The notes under the pieces are model-generated. The model was not told the DNA's origin. It was given only the letters and a program-made list of their open reading frames with translations, and made no database searches. From Aquincola tertiaricarbonis (GTDB taxonomy: Bacteria > Pseudomonadota > Gammaproteobacteria > Burkholderiales > Burkholderiaceae_C), in contig NZ_CP097635.1 in the NCBI RefSeq assembly GCF_023573145.1, positions 3,051,830 through 3,115,829 on the forward strand: a stretch of DNA of 64,000 nucleotides, read 5' to 3'. The position numbers and the translations under genes were made by a program. Below are positions 54,720-63,974 of the stretch, piece by piece. Position 1 is the stretch's first letter. Each line of letters begins with the position of its first letter.

Positions 54720-55670
54720 ATGAGCCGACCCGGCCTTTCACAGCCGCGCTACCGCGGCATCTTTCCGGTGGCGCCCACCACCTTTGCCGAAGACGGCACG
54801 CTGGACCTGGACAGCCAGCGCCGCTGCATCGACTTCATGATCGACAGCGGCGTGGACGGCCTGTGCATCCTGGCCAACTTCTCAGAGCAGTTTCTGCTGG
54901 CCGACGACGAGCGCGAAGTGCTCACCCGCACGGTGCTGGAACATGTGCAGGGCCGGGTGCCGGTGATCGTGACCACCACCCACACCAGCACCGCCGTGTG
55001 CGCCGCCCGCAGCCGCCGCGCGCAAGACATGGGCGCCGCGATGGTGATGGTGATGCCGCCCTACCACGGCGCCACCTTCCGCGTAGGCGAAGCCGCCATC
55101 TACGAGTTCTACGCCCGCCTGTCCGACGCCATCGGCATTCCGATCATGGTGCAGGACGCGCCCGCCAGCGGCACGCCGCTGCCCGCGCCGCTGCTGGCCC
55201 GCATGGCCCAGCAGATCGAGCAGCTGGCCTACTTCAAGATCGAGACCGCCGGCGCCGCCAGCAAGCTGCGCGAGCTGATTCGCCTGGGCGGCGAAGCCAT
55301 CGAAGGCCCGTGGGACGGTGAAGAAGGCATCACCCTGCTGGCCGACCTGGACGCAGGCGCCACCGGCGCAATGACCGGCGGCGCCTTTGCCGATGGCATC
55401 CAACCCATCCTCACCGCCCACCGCGAAGGCCGGCGCGACGAAGCCTTTGCGCTGTACCAGCGCTGGCTGCCGCTCATCAACTACGAGAACCGGCAAGCCG
55501 GCTTTCTGGCCGCCAAGGCCTTGATGAAGGCCGGCGGCATCATCGCCTGCGACGCGCCGCGCCACCCCTGGCAGCCGCTGGCGCCCGAGGTGCGCGAAGG
55601 CCTGCTGGACACCGCCCGCCGGCTCGACCCATTGGTGCTGCGCTGGGCCGGAGCACGCGCCGCATCATGA
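54720..55670 (+). CDS. L-2-keto-3-deoxyarabonate dehydratase-like protein (DapA superfamily)
   Basis: 316 residues. It closely follows Azospirillum AraD wording: [42 protein letters not shown], the Schiff-base lysine in A-Y-F-K-I-E-T, and [13 protein letters not shown]. AraD converts keto-deoxyarabonate to 2-oxoglutarate semialdehyde. The stop overlaps the dgoD start by ATGA. Activity on the six-carbon keto-deoxygalactonate cannot be judged from sequence. Confidence 0.92.
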   Translation: MSRPGLSQPRYRGIFPVAPTTFAEDGTLDLDSQRRCIDFMIDSGVDGLCILANFSEQFLLADDEREVLTRTVLEHVQGRVPVIVTTTHTSTAVCAARSRRAQDMGAAMVMVMPPYHGATFRVGEAAIYEFYARLSDAIGIPIMVQDAPASGTPLPAPLLARMAQQIEQLAYFKIETAGAASKLRELIRLGGEAIEGPWDGEEGITLLADLDAGATGAMTGGAFADGIQPILTAHREGRRDEAFALYQRWLPLINYENRQAGFLAAKALMKAGGIIACDAPRHPWQPLAPEVREGLLDTARRLDPLVLRWAGARAAS

Positions 55671-56815
55671 AGATCACCCGCCTGCACACCTACCGCGTGG
55701 CACCGCGCTGGATGTTCTTGAAGGTGGAAACCGACGAGGGCATCAGCGGCTGGGGCGAGCCGGTGATCGAAGGCCGCGCCCGCACCGTGGAAGCCGCGGT
55801 GCACGAGTTTGCCGAGGCCCTGGTGGGGCGCGACCCGCGCGACATCAACGACCTGTGGCAGACCATGTACCGCAGCAACTTCTACCGCGGCGGCGCCATC
55901 TTGATGAGCGCGATTGCCGGCATCGACCAGGCGCTGTGGGACATCAAGGGCAAGGCGCTGGGCGTGCCGGTGTACCAGCTGCTGGGCGGCAAGGTGCGCG
56001 ACCGCATGAAGGTGTACAGCTGGGTGGGCGGCGACAGGCCGGCCGACATCGTGGAACACATGCAGCGGCTGATGGAAGGCGGCTTCGACACCTTCAAGCT
56101 CAACGGCACTGAAGAGATGACCATGCTCGACTCGCCCCGCGCGGTGGACGCGGCCGTGGCCAAGGTGGCCGCGGTGCATGAAGCGCTGGGCAGCCAGGTG
56201 AGCTTTGGCCTGGACTTTCATGGCCGCGTGGCCGCGCCCATGGCCAAGCGGCTGCTGAAGGAGCTGGAGCCCTACAAGCCGCTGTTCGTGGAAGAACCGG
56301 TGCTGGCCGAACAGGCCGAGCACTACCCCCGCCTGGCCGCGGCCACCAGCATTCCGCTGGCGGCGGGCGAGCGCATGTACTCACGCTTTGAGTTCAAGCG
56401 CGTGCTGCAGGAAGGTGGCATCAGCATCCTGCAGCCCGACCTGTCGCATGCTGGCGGCATCACCGAATGCCACAAGATCGCCGCGATGGCCGAAGCCTAC
56501 GACGTGGCCTTCGCTCCCCACTGCCCACTGGGCCCGGTGGCCCTGGCCGCCTGCCTGCAGGTGGACTTCACGGCCTGGAACGCCGTGCTGCAGGAGCAGA
56601 GCATGGGCATCCACTACAACCGCGACGCGGAGCTGCTGGACTACGTGGTCAACAAGGACGACTTCCGGATAGAGGGTGGGTACATGCGTGCCTTACCTCT
56701 TCCCGGCTTGGGGGTGGAGATCGACGAGGAGCGGGTGGTGCATGCGAGCCGGAACGCGCCGGATTGGCGGAATCCGGTTTGGCGGCATTTGGATGGGAGT
56801 GTGGCGGAGTGGTGA
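55667..56815 (+). CDS. dgoD: D-galactonate dehydratase
   Basis: 382 residues, equal in length to E. coli DgoD and alike throughout. Metal and catalytic positions are intact: G-L-D-F-H-G-R (Asp ligand, His base), V-E-E-P (Glu), A-A-G-E-R (Glu), A-P-H-C-P-L-G (His) and L-Q-E-Q-S-M-G (Glu). It dehydrates D-galactonate to 2-keto-3-deoxygalactonate. The last 142 codons (56390-56815) are repeated 4.1 kb downstream in damaged form, so the 3' part of this gene may derive from a recombination event. Last gene of the sugar operon. Confidence 0.95.
   Translation: MKITRLHTYRVAPRWMFLKVETDEGISGWGEPVIEGRARTVEAAVHEFAEALVGRDPRDINDLWQTMYRSNFYRGGAILMSAIAGIDQALWDIKGKALGVPVYQLLGGKVRDRMKVYSWVGGDRPADIVEHMQRLMEGGFDTFKLNGTEEMTMLDSPRAVDAAVAKVAAVHEALGSQVSFGLDFHGRVAAPMAKRLLKELEPYKPLFVEEPVLAEQAEHYPRLAAATSIPLAAGERMYSRFEFKRVLQEGGISILQPDLSHAGGITECHKIAAMAEAYDVAFAPHCPLGPVALAACLQVDFTAWNAVLQEQSMGIHYNRDAELLDYVVNKDDFRIEGGYMRALPLPGLGVEIDEERVVHASRNAPDWRNPVWRHLDGSVAEW
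56390..56815 (+). repeat. Proximal copy of the dgoD 3'-end direct repeat
   Basis: 426 bases matching 60496-60879 in the same direction, with scattered, mostly silent substitutions and one 42-base gap in the other copy. Similarity starts at GAGTTCAAGCGCGTG and ends at the stop codon; the flanks are unrelated. The two copies bracket a 3.7 kb insert. Confidence 0.92.
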
Positions 56816-57139
56816 GGGCGCCCAGCGGCTTTAGTTTTCGTCCGCGTGCGAATGAGAAAAAGGTGTTGCAGCGCCGATTCCTGTACTAAGGGTCTACTAA
56901 TCTTTAGGACGCCTATAGTGTCATGCCCGCAACTGAAGCGATACATACATAACCTGACTTAATGCGCTTGCGAACCTAAAACCCCACATGGCACCGTAGA
57001 TACAATGGTACGTACTCAGGTCATGGGGGGTGGGATAAATCCAGCTCGCTACGCAGCCTGGCGATTATCAACCAAAGCACGGCTTATGTCAGACAAGCGA
57101 CCAATATTGTGGGTGCCCTCGTTATTCCAGTCCACGACT
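56816..57139. other. Left edge of the insert; no gene seen
   Basis: 324 bases after the dgoD stop with lower GC than the chromosome around it. The only open frame (from 57005) continues antisense through the protease gene and has no coding character. No tRNA, integrase remnant or clear terminator was found. GTACGTAC lies at 57010-57017 region, without known meaning. Confidence 0.5.
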
Positions 57140-58957
57140 TTACGGCGAGCAGCCGAGGGCTGTGCCAGCAGACTCTCTACAGATCCACTTCGCGTGTTTA
57201 CTGACTTCTGTCGCCCCGCCGGTGGTCATCTTAAGGCAGCGTTCAATCCCGCTTTCGGTGCTCATCCCATAGCCAAAAGAAATTACACCAACGAGTCGCC
57301 GAACATCACTCTTGCTTGCGACAGAACCGTCGAATACCGCGCCGCCTGAATCCCCGCTGCAGGCACCCGCAAAACCGCCTCCCAGGTCGAGCGACCAGAT
57401 CAGCACGCCTCTGTCAATACGCGGCGTTTGCCGTTGCCATCCGACCTGCAAATAGCCCGAGTATGTCTGGCCGCCCGCATTCGTAAGGCCGAAGCCCGCA
57501 AGGGTTAGCTGCCTGAGAGCTGGCTCTTTACCAACGGCGGCCGTCGAGGCGACCCCTGCATCCGCCGGGAAATCGACCTGCAACATCGCTATATCTGGGG
57601 ACGGTAATTCCCCTACCCAGGAAATGTCGTCGGGAAAAGCACTTCGTCCGCCCAGCCTCGACACATGAAAACCACAGGATGCCGGCGCTTCAAAACACTC
57701 GCTTGGCTTTTGATCGCCGGTCGACGAGCTCGGTAGCAATGCCACTCCCTCCCACGCAATACCGTCAAAGGTTCTCTTAACCCATTTGCCGTCAACGCTT
57801 CTCGTTGCAAGACAATGCGCAGCAGTTAGAAGGTGATTAGGAGAAATGCGAATCGCCGTGCAAATTGAGATGCCAGCAATACCTGATCCAGGCTTTCGAA
57901 ACAATAGCATCGCTACGTCCGAGAACGCGATGGGATCCCAGTTCTGTCCAATCGTCTTCCGCTCAGGGTCTAAACGATAGTCACTAGTCGTCGTTGGGCG
58001 CTTGCACCACTTTCCATCACCTGCATCTACTACTCGAACCGGCAATCCAGGTGGAACCTCGCCAAGACTTCCTGGCTGAACTGCCTCGCCGGCAGCGATT
58101 ATTTGGACTGTCTCCCTACCTTTAAGCCAGCCCTTATTGCGAGCAGCAAAGTTCACACGGTCCAGATGATTGCCGAGGCTGAGGACATCCTTGCGATCCG
58201 AAAGTCGCAAGAGCATTTCGTTGCTAGCTTGATCCAGCCTAACGCCGAATAGTGCTTGCACGATGGGTTGATCAAGAGCGACCTCGAGCGTGAAAGCACG
58301 GGTCAATCGCGCGGTTCGTTCTAAGGAGCCGTTCGCGCCCTGAGCAAGCATCGCAAAGCTATCCACGGCAGGTTCTTTGTAAGCTAGCTCCACGATCCTC
58401 TTTTGCTGTTCTATTGGCAGACTAGCTAACGACTGCATAAGGGGACCGTGCCTGAGCGCACCAAAATGGTCGTTTTCGAAGCGAGACTTAAGCGACAGGA
58501 AAAACCTGTGCGCATCAGGGCTCAGCTGAATCGGGTCAAGCACACCTGGTTGAACAGCCAGCGCGTCAGCCGAGAATCCTCCCAACCCTTTTACGCCGAA
58601 GGAACTGTGTCGGTAAGGCGGTACATCCGGCAGAAACGAATCGCCGCCAACGCTGCCGCTAGCGGCAGACCTGCCCAAGGCCGCAGGGGCGCGCCCTGCC
58701 AAAAGATTAGGAGGACGGAGGCCACTACCACCCGTTTGTATGCCACGGCGGGCGAACTCTTCGAACTTAACCGCATTAAAGTCGGCACCCTGCTTTTCCT
58801 CTACGGGCGTTGAGGTGAGCGTTGCTGGACTTCGCAAGGGGGGCATTGCTTGAGGGATATTCCCTGAACACCACGGATACTCATTGGCAGCAAATACACT
58901 ACTCGCCCAGAGCCCGCCCACAAGAGTGCAGGCACGAAGTGACGAAAGATGGAGCAT
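57140..58957 (-). CDS. Secreted trypsin-like serine protease with a large N-terminal region
   Basis: 605 residues from the ATG reading M-L-H-L-S-S-L-R-A-C-T-L, a signal peptide cleaved near F-A-A-N (about 24). Residues 25-330 are unlike any family I know. The C-terminal chymotrypsin fold has H381 in L-L-T-A-A-H-C, D455 in S-P-D-I-A-M-L and S537 in G-D-S-G-G, and many cysteines that could form disulfides. GC is visibly lower than in the chromosome. It follows a lipoprotein gene by 20 bases and would be in one transcript with it. Probably periplasmic or secreted. The pair may act together as a surface protease and its partner or inhibitor; no direct evidence. Confidence 0.8.
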   Translation of the reverse strand: MLHLSSLRACTLVGGLWASSVFAANEYPWCSGNIPQAMPPLRSPATLTSTPVEEKQGADFNAVKFEEFARRGIQTGGSGLRPPNLLAGRAPAALGRSAASGSVGGDSFLPDVPPYRHSSFGVKGLGGFSADALAVQPGVLDPIQLSPDAHRFFLSLKSRFENDHFGALRHGPLMQSLASLPIEQQKRIVELAYKEPAVDSFAMLAQGANGSLERTARLTRAFTLEVALDQPIVQALFGVRLDQASNEMLLRLSDRKDVLSLGNHLDRVNFAARNKGWLKGRETVQIIAAGEAVQPGSLGEVPPGLPVRVVDAGDGKWCKRPTTTSDYRLDPERKTIGQNWDPIAFSDVAMLLFRKPGSGIAGISICTAIRISPNHLLTAAHCLATRSVDGKWVKRTFDGIAWEGVALLPSSSTGDQKPSECFEAPASCGFHVSRLGGRSAFPDDISWVGELPSPDIAMLQVDFPADAGVASTAAVGKEPALRQLTLAGFGLTNAGGQTYSGYLQVGWQRQTPRIDRGVLIWSLDLGGGFAGACSGDSGGAVFDGSVASKSDVRRLVGVISFGYGMSTESGIERCLKMTTGGATEVSKHAKWICRESAGTALGCSP

Positions 58958-58977
58958 GAAGTCGCCCTCAGAGCTCG

Positions 58978-60252
58978 CTACTTCTGGCTGGAGCTCGCAG
59001 GTGGTGGTGGCGGAGGGATGCTTGAAGTCGGCGGTCGGCTGCCCTGAAGCAGTCCTTCCAGAGGTGTAGAAACGCCCTTCCAAGGGCGAGATCCATCGAG
59101 TGAAAGCTGGTCGCTCAGGGTGCCGTCATTCTCCAGCTGCAATGAATAGAGCCGGACACCAAACGCCACGGGAACGGTGTACGTGTAGTCCATCGACACG
59201 CCCTTCCCGCCCGACCTGGAAACGCCGGCTTTAACGCCTGTGAATCCCAACTTCGAGTTGGTATCAGCCGCTTGATAGGCAGCATCGATGTCTATTATCA
59301 GCTTTGCAAATTGAGTCGTTTCGATAGGAAATGCCGCGGAGGCGGCGCCAGCCGGGGCACTAGCGCCGGTCGCGTAAGATCCTAACGCCTTAAAAATTTG
59401 GGCTCTGGTTGAATCGATAGGCAACTGGTAGGCGGCGCGGGCGGAGATTGCGCTGGCATAGCTGTCACCTACCGATACGCTAATCCTCCTTGCATAAAAC
59501 GCCTCACCAACGACAGATAGGCTTCCAGGAATGCACGTCCGCTCATTGAACGCCCTGCGAAGGCCAGCAAGGGTAACGGTGACTTCTTTGGTTGGCGTAA
59601 TAACAGCTGCAGAAAGGACTTTTTGTAATTGCGAGTGTGAAAGAGCCACATACTCGGCCGCGGGAATTTCTAGCAAGTAAGTGCCTTGAGACGTCTTTGA
59701 CGCACCAGCACCGACGGCTGCTACGCCCACCGCGGTACCGACCCCCAGGTCCTTCCGATGCTGCGAGTACGCAAGGACGGTGGGGAAGCTGGCGAACCCG
59801 ACTCGCACCGGGGCAACACCAGCGTTGTAAGGCCCAACGCCCGATGCCGCACCTAGCGGCGTTGACGCGCTCGGGTTGGGGAACGCGTGGTAGGCCATTC
59901 GCGAGGAAGCCTGCAAAGCGAGCGCTTCGTGGACACCCGGTAGCGAAAAGAGTTGCCTCCACTCATAGTCCGGTTTCGCGACCAGCTCGTCACCAGCGAC
60001 CGAACTTGAGGCGACGGCCGCGGCAACACGAGCCTCCAAAAGGGGGGCTTTACGACACATGGCGACAACGTCGCCGGGCTGTACGTCGGAGCGAACAGGG
60101 AAGAGAGGATAGAGGCCGTATGGAGCGAACATTTCGCCCCAAACCGCCTGAAGACCGTCTGGGAATGCTGCCAATGGCGGATCGTCAGGGTTGCAGGCTG
60201 TGGTGATTAGGGTAGCGGCAACCAGCAGGCAGAGACTCGAAGACTTATCCAT
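58978..60252 (-). CDS. Putative lipoprotein of unknown function
   Basis: 424 residues from the ATG reading M-D-K-S-S-S-L-C, with GGGGGA eight bases upstream. The hydrophobic N-terminus ends at a possible lipobox T-T-A-C (Cys20); Thr at -3 is atypical. No known domain is recognised. The middle is rich in Ala/Ser/Val with beta-strand character, and the end is a proline run (about seven Pro) followed by A-S-S-S-Q-K. Lower GC than the chromosome. First gene of the two-gene unit with the trypsin-like protease. Confidence 0.7.
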   Translation of the reverse strand: MDKSSSLCLLVAATLITTACNPDDPPLAAFPDGLQAVWGEMFAPYGLYPLFPVRSDVQPGDVVAMCRKAPLLEARVAAAVASSSVAGDELVAKPDYEWRQLFSLPGVHEALALQASSRMAYHAFPNPSASTPLGAASGVGPYNAGVAPVRVGFASFPTVLAYSQHRKDLGVGTAVGVAAVGAGASKTSQGTYLLEIPAAEYVALSHSQLQKVLSAAVITPTKEVTVTLAGLRRAFNERTCIPGSLSVVGEAFYARRISVSVGDSYASAISARAAYQLPIDSTRAQIFKALGSYATGASAPAGAASAAFPIETTQFAKLIIDIDAAYQAADTNSKLGFTGVKAGVSRSGGKGVSMDYTYTVPVAFGVRLYSLQLENDGTLSDQLSLDGSRPWKGVSTPLEGLLQGSRPPTSSIPPPPPPASSSQK

Positions 60253-60302
60253 ATCCGTTTTCCCCCATGGCTTGACGCTAGCCTCGCCCGGCCTTACGAA
60301 CA

Positions 60303-60318
60303 TCCACACATTTGTGGA
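60303..60318. promoter_or_regulatory. Dyad upstream of the lipoprotein gene
   Basis: TCCACA-CATT-TGTGGA is a perfect 6-base inverted repeat starting 51 bases before the lipoprotein start. It is a possible operator for the two-gene unit. The surrounding 243 bases (60253-60495) hold no other feature I can support. Confidence 0.4.
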
Positions 60319-60495
60319 CGATTCGCGTCAGCTTGTGTGGCGCACCAGATGAAGGAGCGAAGGACTCGCGGGATACCGGGCAACGTGGAGCGCAGCCAGT
60401 CATCTGGCCGCCGCGTTTTTGCGCGACTGCAAGCCGATCAGACTATGTCGATTTGGCTCGTTGCGAGATCATTGGCTAAGCGCACCGCAGCTCGC

Positions 60496-60879
60496 GAGTT
60501 CAAGCGCGTGCTGCAGGAAGGCGGCATCAGCTGCCACAAGATCGCCGCGATGGCCGAAGCCTACGACGTGGCCTTCGCCCCCCACTGCCCGCTGGGCCCG
60601 GTGGCCCTGGCCGCCTGCCTGCAGGTGGACTTCACTGCCTGGAACGCCGTGCTGCAGGAGCAGAGCATGGGCATCCACTACAACCGCGATGCGGAGCTGC
60701 TGGACTACGTGGTCAACAAGGACGACTTCCGGATCGAGGGTGGGTACATGCGGGCACTGCCTGGGCCCGGGTTGGGTGTCGAGATCGACGAGGAACGGGT
60801 GGTGCATGCGAGCCGCAACGCGCCAGATTGGCGGAATCCGGTTTGGCGGCATTTGGATGGGAGTGTGGCGGAGTGGTGA
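60496..60879 (+). pseudogene. Truncated second copy of dgoD (3' end)
   Basis: Encodes the last 128 residues of a DgoD-like protein, from [10 protein letters not shown] to S-V-A-E-W. The copy lacks 14 residues (42 bases) between G-G-I-S and C-H-K-I-A, removing the Q-P-D-L-S-H-A-G-G segment; the frame is kept. Most base differences from the intact gene are silent, so the copies diverged under protein constraint before or without full decay. No start codon or ribosome binding site of its own. Not expected to be functional. Confidence 0.93.
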
Positions 60880-60914
60880 GCGGGAGGTCGGGCGGCTTTC
60901 AAATCGGGGCCGAA

Positions 60915-61341
60915 TCACTCGTCGGCGAAAAAGTCGCTGTCCAGCCGCTTGAGTTGGTAGGTATCCACCACCGACACGCCCAGGTCGTGCTGGATCATCA
61001 GTTCGGCCAGCCGGGCGCCGTCGATCAACACGATGCGGTACGACCGGCTGTTCTTCGCCGCCGACACGGCCGCCGGGGTGAAGCTGCTGGTGGTGATGAA
61101 GACGCCCTTGTGCGCGCCGTTCGCGTCCAGCGCGCCCTTGAAGTCGCGAATCGGCCCCTCACCCACCGATCCTTCCCAGCGCTTGGCCTGGATATAGATT
61201 GCGTCCAGCCCTAGGCGGTCTTCGTTGATCACGCCATCAATGCCGCCGTCGCCTGAGCGGCCCACGGCACGGCCGGCTTCTTCACGACTGCCGCCGTAGC
61301 CCATCTTCAGCAGCAGCTTGACGACAAGGCGCTCGAAGAAC
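60915..61341 (-). pseudogene. mrr: Mrr-type restriction endonuclease, interrupted by IS66
   Basis: The 3' 142 codons of an Mrr family gene: F-F-E-R-L-V-V-K-L-L-L-K-M-G-Y-G-G, then G-R-S-G-D-G-G-I-D-G-V-I (catalytic Asp), I-Y-I-Q-A-K-R-W (the Q-x-K of the PD-(D/E)xK site), G-V-F-I-T-T-S-S-F, and I-V-L-I-D-G-A-R-L-A-E-L-M. Mrr cuts DNA carrying methylated bases. The Mrr similarity stops exactly at the IS66 left end (61341/61342), so the N-terminal half is expected beyond the right edge of the window. An internal ATG at 61304 could give a short catalytic-domain product. Confidence 0.88.
61334..61341. repeat. Candidate 8-bp target-site sequence of the IS66 element
   Basis: CGAAGAAC directly abuts the left inverted repeat. 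IS66 elements duplicate 8 bases on insertion, so the same octamer should follow base 64000; that base is the window edge and cannot be checked here. Confidence 0.55.
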
Positions 61342-61367
61342 GTGAGCGTCCAGGCCGACCATCTTGA
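61342..61367 (+). repeat. IS66 left inverted repeat
   Basis: First 12 bases match the right end perfectly, about 20 of 26 overall. Confidence 0.85.
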
Positions 61368-61393
61368 AGGCCGGGTAGGCGAATAGGAGTCTC

Positions 61394-61822
61394 ATGTCCA
61401 CTTCGACTTTTGGTGGACACGTGAACACTATCCCCGATCTACAAGGTGGCCCTCGCCGTCGGCGTCGTACGCACAGCGATGAATTCAAGGCCGGCGCGGT
61501 GGCCAGTTGCCTGCAACCGGGCATGTCGATGGCGGCGGTGGCGATGGCCCATGGCGTCAACGCCAACTTGCTGCGTCGGTGGGTGCGCGAGGCCGAGATG
61601 AAGCCCGCGGCCGGCGCCCTTCGCGGGATGACCCCTGGTGAAGTTCAGGCGCCTGAGCACAGGTCCTCGTTCGTTCCGGTACAACTGCCTGCGCCCAGCG
61701 AGCCGGCCGCGCTAACTGACATCCGCATCGAGCTGCAGCGCGGCGTGACAGCGGTCACGGTAACCTGGCCGGCCAGTGCGGCCAGCGAATGCGCGGCCTG
61801 GATGCGCGAGCTGCTTCGATGA
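61394..61822 (+). CDS. tnpA: IS66 family accessory protein TnpA
   Basis: 142 residues with a transposase_8-like helix-turn-helix: R-R-R-R-T-H-S-D-E-F-K-A-G-A-V, then S-M-A-A-V-A-M-A-H-G-V-N-A-N-L-L-R-R-W. AGGAG precedes the ATG. A hairpin (TGTCCAC/GTGGACA, 61395-61419) begins inside the start codon and could hold back translation from read-through transcripts. The stop overlaps the tnpB start by ATGA. Confidence 0.9.
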   Translation: MSTSTFGGHVNTIPDLQGGPRRRRRTHSDEFKAGAVASCLQPGMSMAAVAMAHGVNANLLRRWVREAEMKPAAGALRGMTPGEVQAPEHRSSFVPVQLPAPSEPAALTDIRIELQRGVTAVTVTWPASAASECAAWMRELLR

Positions 61823-62157
61823 TCCGCATCGACGCGATGTGGCTGTCCGCCGAGCCCGTGGACATGCGGGCTGGACCCGAGCGGCTGCTGGCGCGCGTGG
61901 TGCAAGTGTTCGGCGTGGCGCACGCTCACCACGGCTATCTGTTCGCCAATGCCCGTGGCACCCGCGTCAAGCTGCTCATGCATGACGGCTTCGGGCTGTG
62001 GTGCGCGTCGCGGCGCTTGAACAGCGGGCGATTCGTGTGGCCCGTCGCTGGCGGCGTGGCGCCCTCGTGGACGCTGACGCAGGCGCAGTTCGATGCCCTG
62101 ATGCTGGGCCTGCCGTGGCAGCGGCTTCATGAGCTCAGCGCCATCACGCGGGCCTGA
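61819..62157 (+). CDS. tnpB: IS66 family accessory protein TnpB
   Basis: 112 residues from the ATG in the overlap, reading M-I-R-I-D-A-M-W-L. The IS66 Orf2 pattern P-V-D-M-R-A-G, H-H-G-Y-L-F-A-N-A-R-G-T-R-V-K-L-L and L-W-C-A-S-R-R-L-N-S-G-R-F-V-W-P is clear. Required with TnpA and TnpC for transposition in studied members; the exact role is unsettled. Confidence 0.93.
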   Translation: MIRIDAMWLSAEPVDMRAGPERLLARVVQVFGVAHAHHGYLFANARGTRVKLLMHDGFGLWCASRRLNSGRFVWPVAGGVAPSWTLTQAQFDALMLGLPWQRLHELSAITRA

Positions 62158-62229
62158 ATCTGGCGTGCGGTCAGCCATGATCGGTTGACAGTGCATGTGC
62201 CGATAGGCCGCGTGGCGGGCTATGGCACG

Positions 62230-63960
62230 ATGCCCCGCATGCTCGGCATGCGTGGTCTTCTTCCCACTGATCCCGAGGGCCTCTCGCCCGAGGTCGCCGC
62301 GCTGATCGCCCAGCTGCAGCAGCAGGTGCAGGCCCAGGCGCAGCAACTCGGCGAGCGTGACCAAGCCCTCATGCAGCGCGACCAGGCGCTCGCGGAGCGA
62401 GCTGCGGAGCTGGCGCAGCGCGATGCGCTGCTGCAGCGCAAGGACCGCGAGATCGCGCTGCGCGAGGCCAAGATCGAGAAGATCAACTTCGAGCTCGCGC
62501 GGCTCAAGCGCTGGACCTACGGGGCCAAGTCAGAGGCCATGAACGCTGACCAGCGTCGCCTGTTCGAAGAGACGCTGGCCGAGGACGAAGCCGCGCTGCG
62601 TGCGCAGCTCGAGCGTCTGCGCCGTGAAGCCGAGGCCGCCGCGGCGGCCGCCGGCACCCAGCCCAAGGCGCCGTCACGTCAGCCCCGTCGCAGTGCACTG
62701 CCGGCGCACCTGCGTCGCGTCGAGCATCGCCATGAGCCCGACAGCACCAACTGCCAGGAGCAGGGTTGCGGACGTCCCATGAAGCGCATCGGTGAAGACG
62801 TCACCGAGCGGCTCGACATCGTGCCGGCCGAGTTCTTCGTGCACCGCCACATCTATGGCAAGTGGGCTTGCCGGCACTGCCAGGTCCTCAAGCAGGCGCC
62901 CAGCGTGCCGGAGATCGTTGAGGGCGGCATCGCCGCCAGCGGGCTGCTGGCGCACACGGCGATCAGCCGCTTCGTGGACCACCTGCCGTACTACCGTCAA
63001 GAGACCATCAACGCCCGCTCCGGCGTGCACACCCCGCGCTCGACGTTGGCAGTCGGGACCGGTCAGGTGGGCGCGGCGTTGGAGCCGCTGTACGTGCTGC
63101 ACAAGCGCTTCGTGCTCGATTGCCGCGTGCTGCACGCTGACGAGACGCCGGTGGCCTTGCTGGACCCCGGCGCAGGCAGGACACGCCGGGCCTACATGTG
63201 GGCCTACGCGCGAAGTTGGCACGACGCGGTGCCCGGCGTCGTCTACGACTTCTGCCGCGGGCGCGGGGCGCAGTACCCGGTGGCCTTCCTCAACGGCGAC
63301 GAGCGACGCGGCGAGCGACGATGGTCCGGGACGCTGCTCACTGACCGCTACGGTGCGTACGAGGCCGTGGTGGACCCACAGCACTACCCGGGTCGCATCA
63401 GCGCCGCATGCGCCGCGCATGCGCGCAGGAACTTCGAAGAGCTCGCGCACGAGGGCACGAGCCCCATCGGGGTTGACGCGCTGCGGCGGTTCGCCCGCAT
63501 CTATGAAGTCGAGGGCGAACTCAAGGGCCTCAGCGACGACGAGCGCCGAGCTCTGCGGCAGAGGCTTGCCAAGCCGCTATGGGACGAGCTCCAGCAGTGG
63601 CTGGGCCTGGAGCGACGGCTGGTCCCAGACGGCGGCGCGACGGCCAAGGCGATCGATTACACGCTGAGCCATTGGGCGGCGCTGACGCGGCACCTCGACG
63701 ACGGTGCTGTGGCCATCGACAACAACCACCTGGAGCGTCAGATCAAGCCCTGGGCAATGGGACGCAAGGCATGGCAGTTCGTGGGCAGCGAGCTCGCCGG
63801 CCAACGCGCTGCCATCGTGATGAGCCTAGTGCAGTCGGCACGGATGAATGGGCACGAACCGTGGGCCTACCTGCGCGACGTGTTGCAGCGTCTGCCGACG
63901 CTGCTCAACACCCGGCTCGATGAACTGCTGCCGCATCGCTGGACTGCAGCGAAAGCCTGA
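62230..63960 (+). CDS. tnpC: IS66 family transposase TnpC
   Basis: 576 residues from the ATG reading M-P-R-M-L-G-M-R; a TTG at 62185 would add 15 residues. A leucine/glutamine-rich coiled coil (about 25-95) is followed by an IS66 zinc-finger region (C-Q-E-Q-G-C-G and C-R-H-C) and the catalytic core. Candidate DDE residues lie in L-H-A-D-E-T-P, L-T-D-R-Y-G-A-Y-E and N-N-H-L-E-R-Q-I-K-P. The C-terminal IS66_C segment S-L-V-Q-S-A-R-M-N-G is present. Appears intact. Confidence 0.94.
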   Translation: MPRMLGMRGLLPTDPEGLSPEVAALIAQLQQQVQAQAQQLGERDQALMQRDQALAERAAELAQRDALLQRKDREIALREAKIEKINFELARLKRWTYGAKSEAMNADQRRLFEETLAEDEAALRAQLERLRREAEAAAAAAGTQPKAPSRQPRRSALPAHLRRVEHRHEPDSTNCQEQGCGRPMKRIGEDVTERLDIVPAEFFVHRHIYGKWACRHCQVLKQAPSVPEIVEGGIAASGLLAHTAISRFVDHLPYYRQETINARSGVHTPRSTLAVGTGQVGAALEPLYVLHKRFVLDCRVLHADETPVALLDPGAGRTRRAYMWAYARSWHDAVPGVVYDFCRGRGAQYPVAFLNGDERRGERRWSGTLLTDRYGAYEAVVDPQHYPGRISAACAAHARRNFEELAHEGTSPIGVDALRRFARIYEVEGELKGLSDDERRALRQRLAKPLWDELQQWLGLERRLVPDGGATAKAIDYTLSHWAALTRHLDDGAVAIDNNHLERQIKPWAMGRKAWQFVGSELAGQRAAIVMSLVQSARMNGHEPWAYLRDVLQRLPTLLNTRLDELLPHRWTAAKA

Positions 63961-63974
63961 ACGCCTTCTCGACG

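Noticed and set aside
57005..57349. Plus-strand frame at the insert edge
   Set aside because: Mostly antisense to the protease C-terminus; no ribosome binding site or domain.
60337..60495. N-terminal extension of the dgoD remnant
   Set aside because: Open by chance; unrelated to DgoD and without coding features, so only the repeat itself was kept.
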